Below are positions 33,273 through 45,413 of a stretch of DNA of 64,000 bases, piece after piece (the first letter of the stretch is position 1; each line of letters starts with the position of its first letter). The translations under genes and the position numbers were made by a program. Location of the stretch: assembly GCA_905331475.1 (NCBI GenBank), contig CAJNYU010003698.1:3026-67025 (forward strand). Direction: 5' to 3'. Below the pieces are notes generated by a model. That model saw nothing but the letters and a program-made list of their open reading frames with translations. It made no database searches and was not told the DNA's origin. This DNA comes from Rotaria socialis (Eukaryota; Rotifera; Eurotatoria; Philodinida; Philodinidae).

Positions 33273-33882
33273 CTATTGCTTTCGTGGTTGAACGATGAAT
33301 TTTTGGTCCGTATGTTTTGCATGAGAATGAAATTCATTCTTTGGGTGTGTGCCTGGTTTATCATGAATATGTTTTACAGCTTCGGTTGGAAAGGCCTTTT
33401 CAATCTAAAGCAATAAATCGTATCATGTTTCATTCATCAAATCGAGAAGATTTAGAATAAACAATGTTACATACTGGCACAAATACGCCTGAAACCATTT
33501 CACCAGCAGCTCGGTTAGCAACAGCGCTAGAAAAAATCGACAATAATAATAATAATTATTCTCATGTCTTCAACACGCTGGACATTCACCTTGACGATTC
33601 ATCATTACCAGTATCGCCAGCAGTTGCTTCAGCATTTTCATTATCGCCTGAAGATTCTTGAGCACTTTCAGTAGTCTCGGCAGCAGCGTTTTTGTCTTCA
33701 CCATTCGATGTATGTCGAGGTCGAGGTGCACCAACACGCATACCACCTACTTTGGCTATTTAAATAATAATAGTAAAAATGACTTCGAAACGAAAATTCG
33801 ATCAATTCCTACTAGCTGGAGGATGGCCAGCTTTAAGTTCAGCCGAGCCAGAAGTGTCACTAGACGATGCTTGATCCGACAT
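33273..33882 (-). CDS. DAP: Death-associated protein 1 (DAP/DAPL1) homologue
   Basis: The small acidic protein begins with MSDQASSSDTSG, then LKAGHPPATKVGGMRVGAPR across the first splice (donor GTAGGA after GCTA, acceptor AAATAG). A Glu/Asn/Ala-rich linker follows, then MVSGVF, EKAFPTEAVKHIHDKPGTHP and the C-terminus FIVQPRKQ. KAGHPPA-K-GGMR at the start, SGV-(5-8 residues)-FP in the middle and QPRK at the end are the family signature. The linker is longer than in human DAP1. In vertebrates DAP1 is an mTOR substrate that restrains autophagy, and Dap1b plugs the exit tunnel of dormant egg ribosomes. Four exons are needed; the internal splice near 33590 and the one near 33475 are less certain. 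Confidence 0.85.
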
Positions 33883-34444
33883 ATTATAAGCGAAAACAAA
33901 CTATTGAAGTATCAAATGTAATAATCTGAAAAGTAAAAGTTAAAAAGTTTGTTATACACGTTTACTGTTTTTTTCTTCTTCGAGTATCGCGTAAGCAACA
34001 CCAGACTGCAATGACTATCTTATCTTTCCATTCTATATTTACTAACTTTCATTCGTAATTACGATGGACCAATACAATGCCTTGCTTATTTCTACATAAG
34101 ACTCCACTGATTGTATTCCTTCTGCGGTCTGAGATATCCAAAAAAACCTATATATTCTACGCAATCAAAATGTCACGCGAAAAGAATGAAAGGATAAAAT
34201 AGAGCAAAAACCAATTTATTCATTCTGTGAAATAAAAATTGATCTGCGCACATCAACATGTGACTAACGAATACACTCGTGATCAGCTGTTGTTGTTCTA
34301 CTTATCGAAATAAAATAATTTTTAAAAAACATTGATATAGTTAAACGTATATAGCTTTATTCTGAAACATAGATCAATAGCAGAACCAAAAAAAAACAAA
34401 AAAACGATATGCGTACAATCAAAACCTCACACAAAAATAAATTA
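33883..34444. other. Spacer between DAP1-like gene and RIOK3
   Basis: About 560 bp, no gene seen. It holds the DAP1-like promoter and the RIOK3 3' UTR, both on the minus strand. Confidence 0.5.
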
Positions 34445-36633
34445 TTACGGAGAATTCTTAACAACCTTAGCTTTTTGTGTTGGTGATTTCTTTCCTCTCG
34501 AGAAAGGAATTCTGTTTAAATATTCATCACCACTAGTAATATCTACATAATCATCATCATCATCGCCTTCATCAGCAATGTCCTCATTACTCGAAGAATC
34601 ATCATCATCGTCGTCGTCAGTCAATTTCTTCGTTTGATTAAAAAAATAATCAAATGAAAACTCTTCTTTTTCTTTCACTGCCTCGCTTTGTAGACGAATA
34701 TTTTTTTCATAGGCTTGCACTTCGTTAAGAAATTCTTGTCCACGTTTTTCAAATGCAAGATTGGTTACATGATTAAATGTTTCTTCAGGTGTTAGAACGT
34801 ATTCATTGAGAGATCGCCGACTGAAAAATGTTGAAAGATTTGTACAATCGCGTAGTAAATATATGTATGCATTTGGATGATAAGGTTCAACCGATTGTGC
34901 TACATCTATAACATAGACTGTATCTTCGAACCATAATAAATTATATTCACTGAAATCAGCATGAATTAATTTACATTCATGATACATGCGTTTGATTAGC
35001 TAAAAAAACACAAAAAAAACTGTGAAAATCAATGTCATTTCTTATCGATCTTACATTTAAACATTGTTGATAAGCGCTGGCAAGTTCTTCTGGTGAAAGA
35101 ATAGCATCGCGAAGACGTTGTGCTGGTACTGTATCTTTACCGATAAATGAAAGGAATAGAACATGCTTTTTAAGTAGAACCGGCGTTGGACAAGGTATTC
35201 CAACTCGTTGGAGGCGTTGTAAATTAAACATTTCCTACAAAAAAAATCGTAGTGTTTTGTTTCTTTAAATAAGCCATTACCTTTTCCGCCCATAGTTTGA
35301 CCATTTTTCTTGAATTAAGACTCTTATAGCGATTTTTAAAACGATAATCTTCTCGTAGATATTTTTCTCGTGTATGATATTCATTTAATGTTGTTTTAAA
35401 TATTTTAACGGCTACTTCAGCTGGCATTTTGTGTAGTTCTGTTTTGCCGCCTTTACCATATAAAACAATGGATTCTTTACCTGTGGCAATAATCGTACCG
35501 ATCTCATCAAGTATACATGCATTTAAACATTTGTATAGAATAATTCTTGTTTTTGGATCAAAGGCTAAATTCTATTTGATAAAGAGAAAAAAAGAAATTA
35601 TGAATTTTATCTTTCTTCGCTTTGCAAAATCTTACAGCGGTAGCCTTTTCAACTTTATCATGTAAACGATTCATGCGTTTTTCCTCAGCATATGAATGCA
35701 ATCTAAGTGAATTATAGACACGATTTGGTAGTTGCATTTTATTTAATACATCTCCCGTATCGAATTCAGGGGGGAATGTATTCATAACACGTGCTACGTT
35801 GCGTTTACCACACAGTTCAGCATTGTGTTTCGTGACTAATGAATCACCTTTACCACTTGTACCTCGGCGATTAAATGAAGGCATTGGATGATCTTCATAG
35901 GAGAAAGGAAAACATAATTCGAGAGCGTAAAAAAGAAAAAATCAATAGCAAAAGTACCTCGTTCACAGTCGCTGAATGTCTCTTTGGCTTCTTCGAGATC
36001 ATCTTCAACATCGTTGGTATCGTTTTTATTAGATGTTGACGCAGGTAACAGCATAAAATTTTTCAAAGAAACTTTAACTGCAAAAAAAATAATAAAAATT
36101 TAATTTTGAACGAGAAAATAGAATTTCATACGTTTGCTCTGACGATTAACGGCTGATTCGTATCGTTTCATCATGCCATTAAATTCATTGGTATATTCAT
36201 GTTGAAGCATTAAAGCTAATAGATAATCACTGTCTTGAGCAGCTTCTGCTGAAGATGGATCAATAGGAGTTTCATCTTCATTTTCTTCGGTTAATACAGA
36301 TATTTCAGTTTCAATAGGTGTCTTTGAATAGTGGCTACGAAAACGAATATATTATGTTAGAATTATGTAAATGCGAATAATTAAAAAATCTCAAAACAAG
36401 TTCAAACACCTTAGCTGCATAGGAAAAGTGGACTCTACAAAACATTACCTCATAGTATGAGCAAATTTTTCATCTTCTTCTTTTTGTAATTTAGCTGCTA
36501 AATCACCGTCCATAAGTTCTCGAAACGAAGTTGAAGCTGGTACTGCTTCCGTTTTTTTCCAAGGACACGCCGTCATTTGTGGAGCCATCATCACTGCAGT
36601 TGACGACGCACTGTCACTTGTTTCCTGTGGCAT
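34445..36633 (-). CDS. RIOK3: RIO-type atypical protein kinase 3
   Basis: A multi-exon gene. The N-terminus has ACPWKK and SFRELMDGDLAAKLQKEEDE, like the RIOK3 N-terminal conserved segment. Then comes GTSGKGDSLVTKHNAELCGK (compare GKGKDITTKHDEVVCGRKN in RIOK3) and RVYNSLRLHSYAEEKRMNRL. The RIO kinase core has ATGKES as the flexible P-loop, AVKIFKTTLNEYHTREKYLR, GIPCPTPVLLKKHVLFLSFI, the catalytic loop HADFSEYNLLW and metal-binding IDVAQSVEP. It ends in an acidic Asp/Glu tail followed by a basic PTQKAKVVK end, which is longer than I expect for RIOK3. RIOK3 functions in 40S ribosomal subunit maturation and in innate signalling in mammals. The N-terminal motif separates it from RIOK1. Confidence 0.9.
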
Positions 36634-37090
36634 GACAATTACTCTCGCTGATTATTGATAGTTAATAGAAAATCTACAGAAAAAAACACATCAATTTATA
36701 AAACTTAGAAATCTTGCGCAAGTACACATTTTGGTGTAATTATGTCATAACTATACTTTGTTCGCATTCTCTTTCTTTCCTGTTCTCATGAATCATTATT
36801 TACGCAATAGCCCCCTGTTTCCTTCGCAATCATCATATCTCATAGACGCACGCCATCGAATAAATAGGATTGTTTGTTGGTTTTTTTTCTGAATTTTCTT
36901 TTGACATACAAATAAAGAAGAAGAAAAAAAGAAGCTGGATGGAGTGTTACAACAGTCATACAATATATATTTATATAAAAGCGAATAAATTTTCAGATCT
37001 GATGAATATATGGACACATGTTTGAATAAATATCTAGACAATGAAAAACACAACGACAACAGAAAGATGAATGATTTTATTTATTTTTTT
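36634..37090. other. Spacer between RIOK3 and the BTG gene
   Basis: About 450 bp, AT-rich, no gene. It should contain the RIOK3 promoter and the BTG 3' UTR. Confidence 0.5.
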
Positions 37091-38122
37091 CTAAAAATTT
37101 TCTCTTCGATTACAGGATAACAATGAATCTGACATGGACAATTGCTGTGGCCAAAAACTATTCTGTTGTTCATTCCAATCATTTGTTTGCGATTGACAAG
37201 AATAAAGATTCGATCCTATTAACAAAAAACAAGCATAACATATGATCAACAGAAAACAAAACAAAAAGGTATACCTAAATAATCACAATCATTCACCGAT
37301 TGTGTATTCGTTGATATAGTATTAGAGAAAGGACTTGATGTACGACTAGTACTTGATGATGACAACGAACGGCTATCATTAGAATATACAGTTTGTTTTG
37401 ATTGCACATCATTTACATTTATTTTTTTCACATTTTGTGTCAAACTCAGTAGATCATCATCGGATGATAATGATGAAGTTGTGTCTTCTCCATCGCTATA
37501 TTCTTGATGTACTTGTCCATCACTATCGTGTTTATACAACGGACACCATGTACCTTCATCACCAAAGCAAACAGCTACTTCACCTGGATCTACAGAATAG
37601 AAAAATCGAAGACAATTATTGAGACTAGTCAAACCTTGACATAGGGAACTATCGTTTTCATCTTATCGTAAAATATATCAATGGCAAACCTTGACTGATT
37701 CAAAAAACGAATTAATACAAGATTTAGTCTTTCTACACGCATGAAATTCTATGGATCACACTGAGAACAATATTTACCAATCCAAATTGTGAATATGGCT
37801 GGTAGATAGCGATGAAGTGGCAAAAGCGAACGATCCGCAATCGATTTTAGAATAGGATCTTTCCAATGTTTCGTTTGTAGACATCGGTATGCACTACCGC
37901 GATGTGGTGTTGCTGAAAAAAAAGCGACCAAAATAAAATACACATGATCGAGCATGTATTTCTGTTACCTGGAAACCAATGGTTAACAAATCGTTTCGAT
38001 AAAATATCATGAAAAGTAAATTTAAAAAGATTTATTTGTTCATTTGTTAACGTAACATGTGCTTTCATCAATCGTAATAAATAATTACACGCCACATGAA
38101 GTTCTTTTTTCGGATAAGTCAT
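37091..38122 (-). CDS. BTG/Tob family antiproliferative protein
   Basis: Multi-exon. The N-terminal BTG domain reads KKELHVACNYLLRLMKAHVT, then FKFTFHDILSKRFVNHWFPG, HRGSAYRCLQ, DPILKSIADRSLLPLHRYLP, FTIWI-DPGEVAVCFGDEG. HWFP-(PxxG)-S-YRC and DP-EV---GE-G are the two BTG boxes. A Ser-rich linker leads to a last exon (YSCQSQTNDWNEQQNSFWPQ) that ends at 37091; the splice between GATTATTTAG and the last exon keeps frame. BTG/Tob proteins recruit the CNOT7/CNOT8 (CAF1) deadenylase and slow the cell cycle. The short C-terminal part after the domain leaves BTG1/2 versus Tob undecided. The start is ATG 38122, since upstream in-frame sequence (MFFFAP) looks non-coding. Confidence 0.88.
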
Positions 38123-38999
38123 TATCGATTGAAGGAAAGAAATAGGAGAGATGGGGGCAAAAAAAAACAAAGGATAATATAATCGATCTAGAAAAATTCA
38201 TATAAAAACCATTAAGCATATGTGATTAGTATTCAGAGATGCGAACAAACCATCGAATATGTACTATAACCTCATAAGGAAGATATAAACACCGTCATCA
38301 TGTTTATAAAAAAAAAAGATCTCATATCTATGGTCATTTTCATTATATAAAATAAATAGATAATTGATGTTAGATATTCGTATGATGATACGGAATAGAT
38401 CAAGTATAGCCACACTGACATACAGCGAAAGGGGAGAGTAAAAACAAACAAATGACTCATCGAAGTCATCTGATCAATTGATATATTTGTTTAAAAATGA
38501 TAGAAATATATTTGTTGTTTACTGGAAAATAACAATAAATGAATATTTTCATTACTCTCAATTGTTTTTCTAAGGCATCGTTAAATCAATAAAATCAGAG
38601 GTCGCCAGTGGGAATCAAGTCACATTTGCGAAATTGTGAAGGACTATGTGGATTGATAATGGCTACTGTTACATAGCATATATATGGCTATTCATTTTTA
38701 CCTCATGTGTGCTTAGCTAACAAATAAAAATCTATCTATTTCTTATGTTGTTAACGGTTATTCAAATTTCTATTCTTTCTTATAGATTGTGACGGGGCCG
38801 AAGGGTGTCTCCTTTCACGATCATTGCCGTTTATTATTATTATTATTATTTCTCCAAGCGTTCATGACGTTTGGCCAAATTTTATTCGATCATCCAACGA
38901 GCAACGGCTAGCTCGTCATCCAAAAAAACAAAAACACACATTTTTAGTACCGACTAGTTTTTTCTTTAAATATTCTTCTTCTTTCCAAATCTCTTCATC
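38123..38999. promoter_or_regulatory. Divergent intergenic region, BTG / CTD phosphatase
   Basis: About 880 bp between two divergently transcribed genes, so it must hold both promoters. It is AT-rich, apart from a less AT-rich stretch at about 38790-38900 (with a ttattattatt run) close to the phosphatase start. I cannot name specific sites. Confidence 0.5.
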
Positions 39000-40959
39000 A
39001 TGAACCGGACATCGAAAGAAATCGATTTTTCATCCATCGTAACTCAAGTATCAAAAGACGATGATAGAAATCGATCGATGCCCATACCGACTTCTGGAAC
39101 ATCTCAAACAATAAATGGACCTAAAAGTAGTCAATAGAAGAGAAGAAACAAAAGATAAAATTCATGCCGTTCTTCTTTTAGCTCGTTCAAATCGAAAGCA
39201 ACGTTTTGTATCTCTATTTTTTTGTTGCTTGGGTGGATCTTGCCGACGACGACAAGCTAAAACAGCATATGCATCAGCAGCAAGTACGACTGCCGATCAT
39301 GAGGTGAATTGAAAAGAAAAGAAAATCTCCAAGTTTCTTTTCATTATGATTATTTTATTCATATTATTGTAGCGTGTTGCGTTGCATTCTGAGATAACCA
39401 CTCATGTAGAGGTATATATATATATATATGCGTATTTGTCTAATCAGATGATTGGGATATTAGAAAAAACAACAACGATTAACCAAAAGTTTTGATTGTG
39501 AATCTTCTGGGAAATTGAACTAAAACTAAATAAGAAATTATTATTCGTTCAGAAAATTAATTCTTCGTTGTTTACTTTTAGTCTAATGAAAAATTTCTAT
39601 TGCCAACATTACGTGATAATGAACAAGGAAAAATCTGTTTAGTTATTGATCTTGATGAGACACTCGTACATTCAGTATTTCGACCTGCCCCCAATGCTGA
39701 TTTTGTTGTTCCTGTTGAAATCGATGGACAAGTACACCAAGTAAGTTTAACGATAATAGTCTTATTCGAAAAATGGCCTTCATTTTTAAAAGGGCACTAT
39801 TGTTCTTCGCATTTTTTCACTTAGAAAATTGTGAGTATCTAATTAACGGAAGTAACAGCGGTAGGATTAACTACAAGACAACAATTGCTTAATCGATTTG
39901 CATAAAAATCTCGTTTTTTGAATATTGAATTAATCAATATGTAGAATTAGAAAAAGTTCTTTCGAGAATATCTAACAAATAGAATTTACTTCCGTTGAAC
40001 GGCATACAACTATTTTTATTATCACGTCGTGTACCTGGAGAGCATAATGAGTTAAAAGCAAAACTTCAAATATAAAAAATTACAACTCGTTTCCATCAAA
40101 CGAACACCGAATAAAACAAAATGAAAAGTCTCAGCTTTTTCTTTTCTTTTGCAACATATTTTTTCCCTAGTTCTTAATTATTACCGGCATTTATACCCAT
40201 AAAAAACAACAAGATAAATGTACTACACTTAATGTCAAAATAGAAGAAAAAGAGATCGATTTTCTATTCGATATGCTTTGTAAAATAAGAAAACGAACAT
40301 GATATGTCAAATCTATGAATAAAAAATTGTTGGTTCGCCTAATGACACTTTTTTTTCTCTTTAGATCTATGTTACGAAAAGACCACATGTCGATGAATTT
40401 CTACGACGTGTTGGCGAATTATATGAATGTGTTTTATTTACTGCTAGTTTAGCAAAAGTAATTTATTTCTTAGATAAAGCTATAATAATGGCCTTTTGTT
40501 TTTCGCCTCTTAAAGTATGCCGATCCCGTAGCCGATTTACTTGATCCAAAACATATTTTTCGTTCAAGACTCTTCCGTGAATCTTGTACATATTATAATG
40601 GTAAATATAAAAATTGGAAAAATCTCATTTGTGTTTCTGTTTTTTTCAGGAAATTATATAAAAGACCTTAGTCGGCTAGGTCGAAATATTCGAAAAGTGA
40701 TCATTATTGATAACTCACCATTGTCCTATTTGTTTCATCAAGATAATGCCGTAATGTTGAACTAGGAGAAAAAGGAATTTAATTAAAAATTTGCCTGTTT
40801 TTCTTTTGTTTACAAAAATAGGTCCCTGTTACAAGTTGGTTCGATGACATGCACGATACTGAGTTGCTCACACTTATCCCAATATTTGAACGTCTTGCAT
40901 CGGTTGGCGATGTTATACCTGCATTGCAGGATATTCATCATCAAAGAGTCGTAGTTTAG
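39000..40959 (+). CDS. CTDSP: Small CTD phosphatase (SCP/CTDSP)
   Basis: I assemble eight exons. The start [20 protein letters not shown] matches the SCP N-terminus (SAVITQISKEE in human CTDSP1). A 55-nt intron joins GPK to [20 protein letters not shown], which carries the Cys-rich palmitoylation-like motif. Then [28 protein letters not shown], the catalytic [15 protein letters not shown] (DxDxT), [110 protein letters not shown] and a short C-terminus. SCPs dephosphorylate Ser5 of the RNA polymerase II CTD and silence neuronal genes through REST in vertebrates. All splice phases agree and no lesion is seen. Confidence 0.93.
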
Positions 40960-42280
40960 AAGAATTTTTTCGTTTTGTGTGATCTTCGTTTTCTCTTTTG
41001 TCTTCTTCTTCGTTTTGCTCTTTATCATACAGTGCCCTTTCGTCTTTCTTTTTGTCATTTTCGTGCTGATTTTAAACAGTCGCTACTATATTGAGTAGGT
41101 TTCTTTTCAGCTTATTCACGCGTGTGCATACGTTGTTTTGTTTGCTTCTTTTCTGAACATGTCTATTTTTTGCACATACTATGTTTTAAGAACAAAAACT
41201 AATCTAGATTCTATGCAAATACTATATTAACTATCGTAGCATTCCTTATTGCGGTCCGTTTTTATTTTATTATTGTATGCATTATTGAGAGTAGAACACT
41301 TTCTATTCGTTTAGACAAAAAATATGTACACAGAGAAAGACGCTGGCCTGTAATGCATAATGTGTATAGTTATTTTTTGTGTATATAGAAAAGCCTGTGT
41401 GAGTGTGCAATAGAGGAGAGTCTCTCATGCTCTTCGAACAGTTGTAGACATGCACATTAATATTCTCCCACAGAAGAACAGTGTTGTTCACATAGAATAT
41501 TTCGCTTCGTTTCTTTTTTGTTTTGGTTGTGGTTCGTTTTTTTCTTCTTCTTTATACTATATCCACTGTTGGTGCTAATTCATACACGTATACATTGTTT
41601 CTATTTTTGACTGTTGGATATTGCATTTTCTTTTAACTGTTGTTATTTTTTCTTTTTTCTCTCTTGTGTGCGTGTTTGCTTTTTTTTTGTCATCAAAACT
41701 TGTGGCATGTATCAATCTATTTACTTTCGTAAGTGTTATTAATAATCTTAATTTGAATAAGAAGAAAAATGAAATCATTAAATTAAATAGTCTGAAAACC
41801 GGAAATAAATTGCTTGTTTTCAGATAGTAATTAAAAATCATATTCTGTAGCGATGCATTTTATTCATAAGTAGTCGTCAAATTAATCGAAGAGAAAAGAA
41901 TTTTTTTCCGTGCCATTGATATGCAAATACCAAGGTAGTTAAATATGGTCGTGAAAGAATAACACTTGAATAAATGCGCACATATTATTCTTAAAACTCG
42001 CCATATTTCCTTTAGTAAAAGGAATCTCAAGAAATGCGTGATGTGACCTATCTAATAATAAGTGAACTTTAAAATGAATAGAAAAGCTAATGGACACGAG
42101 AATAAGGTTGAAAACGACATACTTATGGATTTTAATTGTGTTTATTTTCTAATAAAAATAAAATGCTTACGTTTGCCATTTCTTTTTTATTAATTTTTGT
42201 TGGTTATCAAATGAAAATTTGAATTAATATTTATCTATATGAAGTTTATTGAAGTAAAACAAAAAATGTAATGTTTGTAG
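40960..42280. other. Spacer between the CTD phosphatase and TYW5
   Basis: About 1.3 kb of T-rich sequence: the phosphatase 3' UTR and the TYW5 upstream region. A splice acceptor-like tttgtag lies directly before the TYW5 ATG. Open frames at 41303-41841 overlap on opposite strands and are unsupported. Confidence 0.5.
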
Positions 42281-44182
42281 ATGCCGACTATTTATGAAAC
42301 AGACAGTCTCGACGAAGCTATTGATATTGTTCAAGATGAGAACAAAGTAATACGATCTTATTCTCATTTATTTTTTTTTGCACACAAAATTATTTTCGAT
42401 AATGTGAAAACTGTAGCCTTATTTGTGTTTTTCTTAATAGAAGAAGGTTTCTTGCTAATGGCAACAATATTTTGCTTTGCATCTGTTTGGAACATTATGA
42501 TAGAAAAGAGTCCCAGGAGAATTTATAATGAGAAGACTTTATGATTCTCCTCGTGATTAGAACATTACGACTTCGAATGCAACAAGAGAAAATGTTTTCC
42601 TTTTCATGATTGAGAATCCGTAATGAGTTTCAATGTTTTCATAGTCAATACACATTCTAAATTAACATTGTTGAATAAGAACAAGAAAAGCTTAATTACA
42701 AGTTGTGATTCTCTTATTTCAATGTTTAACAAAATCAGTACTACGGCCTCAGTTGATGCAAGATTTCTCAATAGCTGAATCATCCCTCAGGCTTTTGCCG
42801 GAGAATGATATCTCTAGCATAAAGTGAAATATCACGAGCACCTACTCTTAATCACAGAATACTAGTTTATAGTCATGATGAATTTGATGGGGTAAAAGAA
42901 AACGACTTTCGACAAATTCCCTTGAGACACTCGTACGAAATTTTTAATTTTGTTGTTCAGCGATTTCCGTTTATTCTACACAAATTTGACATTGGTTCAT
43001 GTCAAGAGAAATGGACAAGCGATTATTTAGCAACCAAAATAGGTGCAAAACCAGTGCGAATACACGTTTCGCAAGATGCAATGATGGATTTTGTGCGCAA
43101 AAATTTCACATACGAGTATGATTTAGAGAATAATATTACACTTTGTTTTATTTGTTTATCTATATCTTAATCTAGAAATTTACCATTTAATAAACTTATT
43201 CATCGATGTGAACAAACAATTAATGAAGAATATTTTCTTGCACCTAATGAACGTTATTATTTTCGAGCACTTGGTGATAATCAACGAACAGATGTGGCAA
43301 ATATAGAGTAAGAATATCATCATTTCATAATAGAATTATAAATCTCTCCATTAGTCTATGAAAATTCAGAGAAGCTTTCTCTTTGTTCAACACTACAATC
43401 ATTAGCTTGCAGAGCGGGTTGTGATAGATTTTCTATGCTGATTGGATAGAGTCTCTCGCATTTGAATATATGGCGTTTATTCGATTCTGCCGCCTTTCGT
43501 CTTTTGAATTATTTTATTTCTAGAAAACATTTTCCATCGATTGCCAGCGATATCAAATATCCGCCATTGTTTTCTGCAGAGCAATTTTTTTCCAGCGTAT
43601 TGCGTGTCGGTTCAGCTGACACACAATTATGGACACATTATGATATCATGGATAATGTTCTTATTCAAGTACATGGTACGAAACGACTTATTATGTTTAA
43701 ACCAAGTGATATTGATTATCTCTATATTGACGGCGATAAGTCATTGGTCAATGATATTGAAAATCCAGATTTTGCAACATATCCGTTAGTTCGTCAAGCA
43801 ACATATTATACGGGAATAATAAAACCAGGAGATTGTCTTTATATTCCTGGTTTGTAACGAACAAAAATTCAACATAATTTTCTTAGTCGTTGAGCTGTTT
43901 TCTATTTTAGCTCTTTGGTTTCATAATGTCAAATCCTTGGATACATATGCAATATCTGTTAATGTCTTTTGGTATCATTTAAACGCAGATTTCTATGAAC
44001 CCAAAGATTTATATGGCAATAAAGATCTTGTTCCATTCAGTCGAACAATTGGACAATTAGCAAAATCTCTAAATGAACTCGATAAACAATTACCGCCTGT
44101 TTATGTCGATTTTTATGCTAAGCGTTTGCGTAGTTACCTTGATAACTATATAAAAGAATATGAAAGAAAACTAAACAATTAA
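42281..44182 (+). CDS. TYW5: tRNA wybutosine-synthesizing protein 5 (JmjC hydroxylase)
   Basis: Six or so exons in consistent phase. Exon 1 encodes MPTIYETDSLDEAIDIVQDE; after a ~610-bp intron follow RFPFILHKFDIGSCQEKW, VRIHVSQDAMMDFVRKNFTY, ERYYFRALGDNQRTDVANIE, SAEQFFSSVLRVGS and the JmjC core. The core has iron ligands in HYDIMDN and LWFHNV, with cofactor-binding KRLIMF. The C-terminus reads NVFWYHLNADFY, YGNKDL and YVDFYAKRL. Human TYW5 has the closely similar HYDVMDNLLIQV and LWFHNV. The enzyme hydroxylates a wybutosine precursor at position 37 of tRNA-Phe using 2-oxoglutarate and Fe(II). No lesion is seen. Because a splice acceptor touches the ATG, an upstream non-coding exon or trans-spliced leader is possible. 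Confidence 0.9.
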
Positions 44183-44336
44183 TAAACTATAGAAATTCGA
44201 TCCGATGCCTTCTTATATTTTTTTTCTTCGCCCATGATTAGTCAGTTTTTCTTTTTGCGTTCAAGTAAATACCTTTCGTCGGGAAAGAAAATAAAGTAGC
44301 ATGCAGAATTTTCCTTAATTACATTCGATTGAAAAA
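44183..44336 (+). promoter_or_regulatory. 155-bp spacer between TYW5 and the CFAP97-like gene
   Basis: It contains overlapping AATAAA at the TYW5 stop, a second aaataaag near 44289, a pyrimidine tract (tttttctttttgcgttcaag) and a catgcag, either of which could serve as a splice acceptor. The short spacing leaves little room for an independent promoter. Confidence 0.45.
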
Positions 44337-44969
44337 ATGCCATTTGTTGTCCAAGATGTTCTTCAGTTCAAACGTACCGAACGTCAAATACGTGAAAATC
44401 ACGAACGAGAATATTCGAAATATATTTCAACGGTCCGTCAACAAGTCCTTAGTACAAATGTATATTATTTATCGGATGAACACGTTAAAGAAGTTGAACT
44501 TTCGCGATTAAGATTTAGTTTCGAGAAGAAAAAACAATATGAACGTATTAAACGTGAAAACAATGTTCTATCTGAACGTTTATACGCAGCAAGAAAACGT
44601 GCAATGGTTGACGATAAAAATCAAACGTACAAAAAAAATTTAGATATATTCAATGCAAAATATTCTCAACAACGCATCATCGACTATAAACGTATTAATA
44701 ATGAGAATGATGCTCTAATGAAACGCTTCAATAATGTAACTACAAATCTAGTCGATAGAAATCAATGTGATCAGCAATGGCGAAAACATATAGAAATTAT
44801 GAAAAAATCTTGTGAATATCCGGACAAATTGGAGAGATTTGTTTCCAGTGGTAATAAACACCGGCCCAAACAAAAATGTGATTGGGATAAACGATATGCT
44901 GTTATGCTTCGAAATTCATCACAATCAACAGAAAATCCACTAAATTTACTAATGCAACTATCTGAATAG
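44337..44969 (+). CDS. CFAP97/hemingway-family ciliary protein
   Basis: Single exon, 210 residues, mostly charged helix. Key stretches are VLQFKRTERQIRENHEREYS, RLRFSFEKKKQYERIKRENN and YKRINNENDALMKRFNNV, then KCDWDKRYAVMLRN. The I-E/NEN--L--R pattern and a W-x(2-3)-R/K-Y-block near the end are typical of the CFAP97 domain (hemingway; CFAP97D1), found in motile cilia and sperm axonemes. No signal peptide or membrane segment. The ATG at 44337 follows a short A-rich leader. The overlapping frame starting at 44329 is spurious. Confidence 0.7.
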   Translation: MPFVVQDVLQFKRTERQIRENHEREYSKYISTVRQQVLSTNVYYLSDEHVKEVELSRLRFSFEKKKQYERIKRENNVLSERLYAARKRAMVDDKNQTYKKNLDIFNAKYSQQRIIDYKRINNENDALMKRFNNVTTNLVDRNQCDQQWRKHIEIMKKSCEYPDKLERFVSSGNKHRPKQKCDWDKRYAVMLRNSSQSTENPLNLLMQLSE

Positions 44970-45413
44970 AATAATATCAGCGCGATACATCAGCGAGCAA
45001 TCAACAATCCATACAAAATGATTTTTTTATTTCAAAAGAAAAACATTTGTATTTTTTTTTCTATGGCAACGTTCTCAATCTTTTGCATTAAAAGAAACAC
45101 GATTTTGATTCCATAAAAATTTATTTTTAAATAAATCTATTTGAGGCCAATTACAAAACAAAAATATATTACGCTTATATACACAGAATTGAAAAAAAGC
45201 TAATAAAAATCTCTTGCTGAGTTTTCTATTCAATTTTTACAACGATAAAATATTATAATCAAACATATTCAATGTATGTATTTAATAATCATCAAAGGCC
45301 TTCTTTTTGAAAATTTCAACTGCAAATAATACATTTTTGTTTTAGCACAACGATCAAAAAATAGGCATTTAGTAAGTAATAAATTATAGAAAGACTAAAC
45401 AAATTTTCGATGT
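44970..45413. other. Convergent 3' region
   Basis: About 440 bp between the convergent CFAP97-like and ankyrin genes. Several AATAAA-like signals on both strands; no gene. Confidence 0.55.

Noticed and set aside
41303..41841. Possible small genes after the CTD phosphatase
   Set aside because: Low-complexity, overlapping on both strands, and probably 3' UTR.
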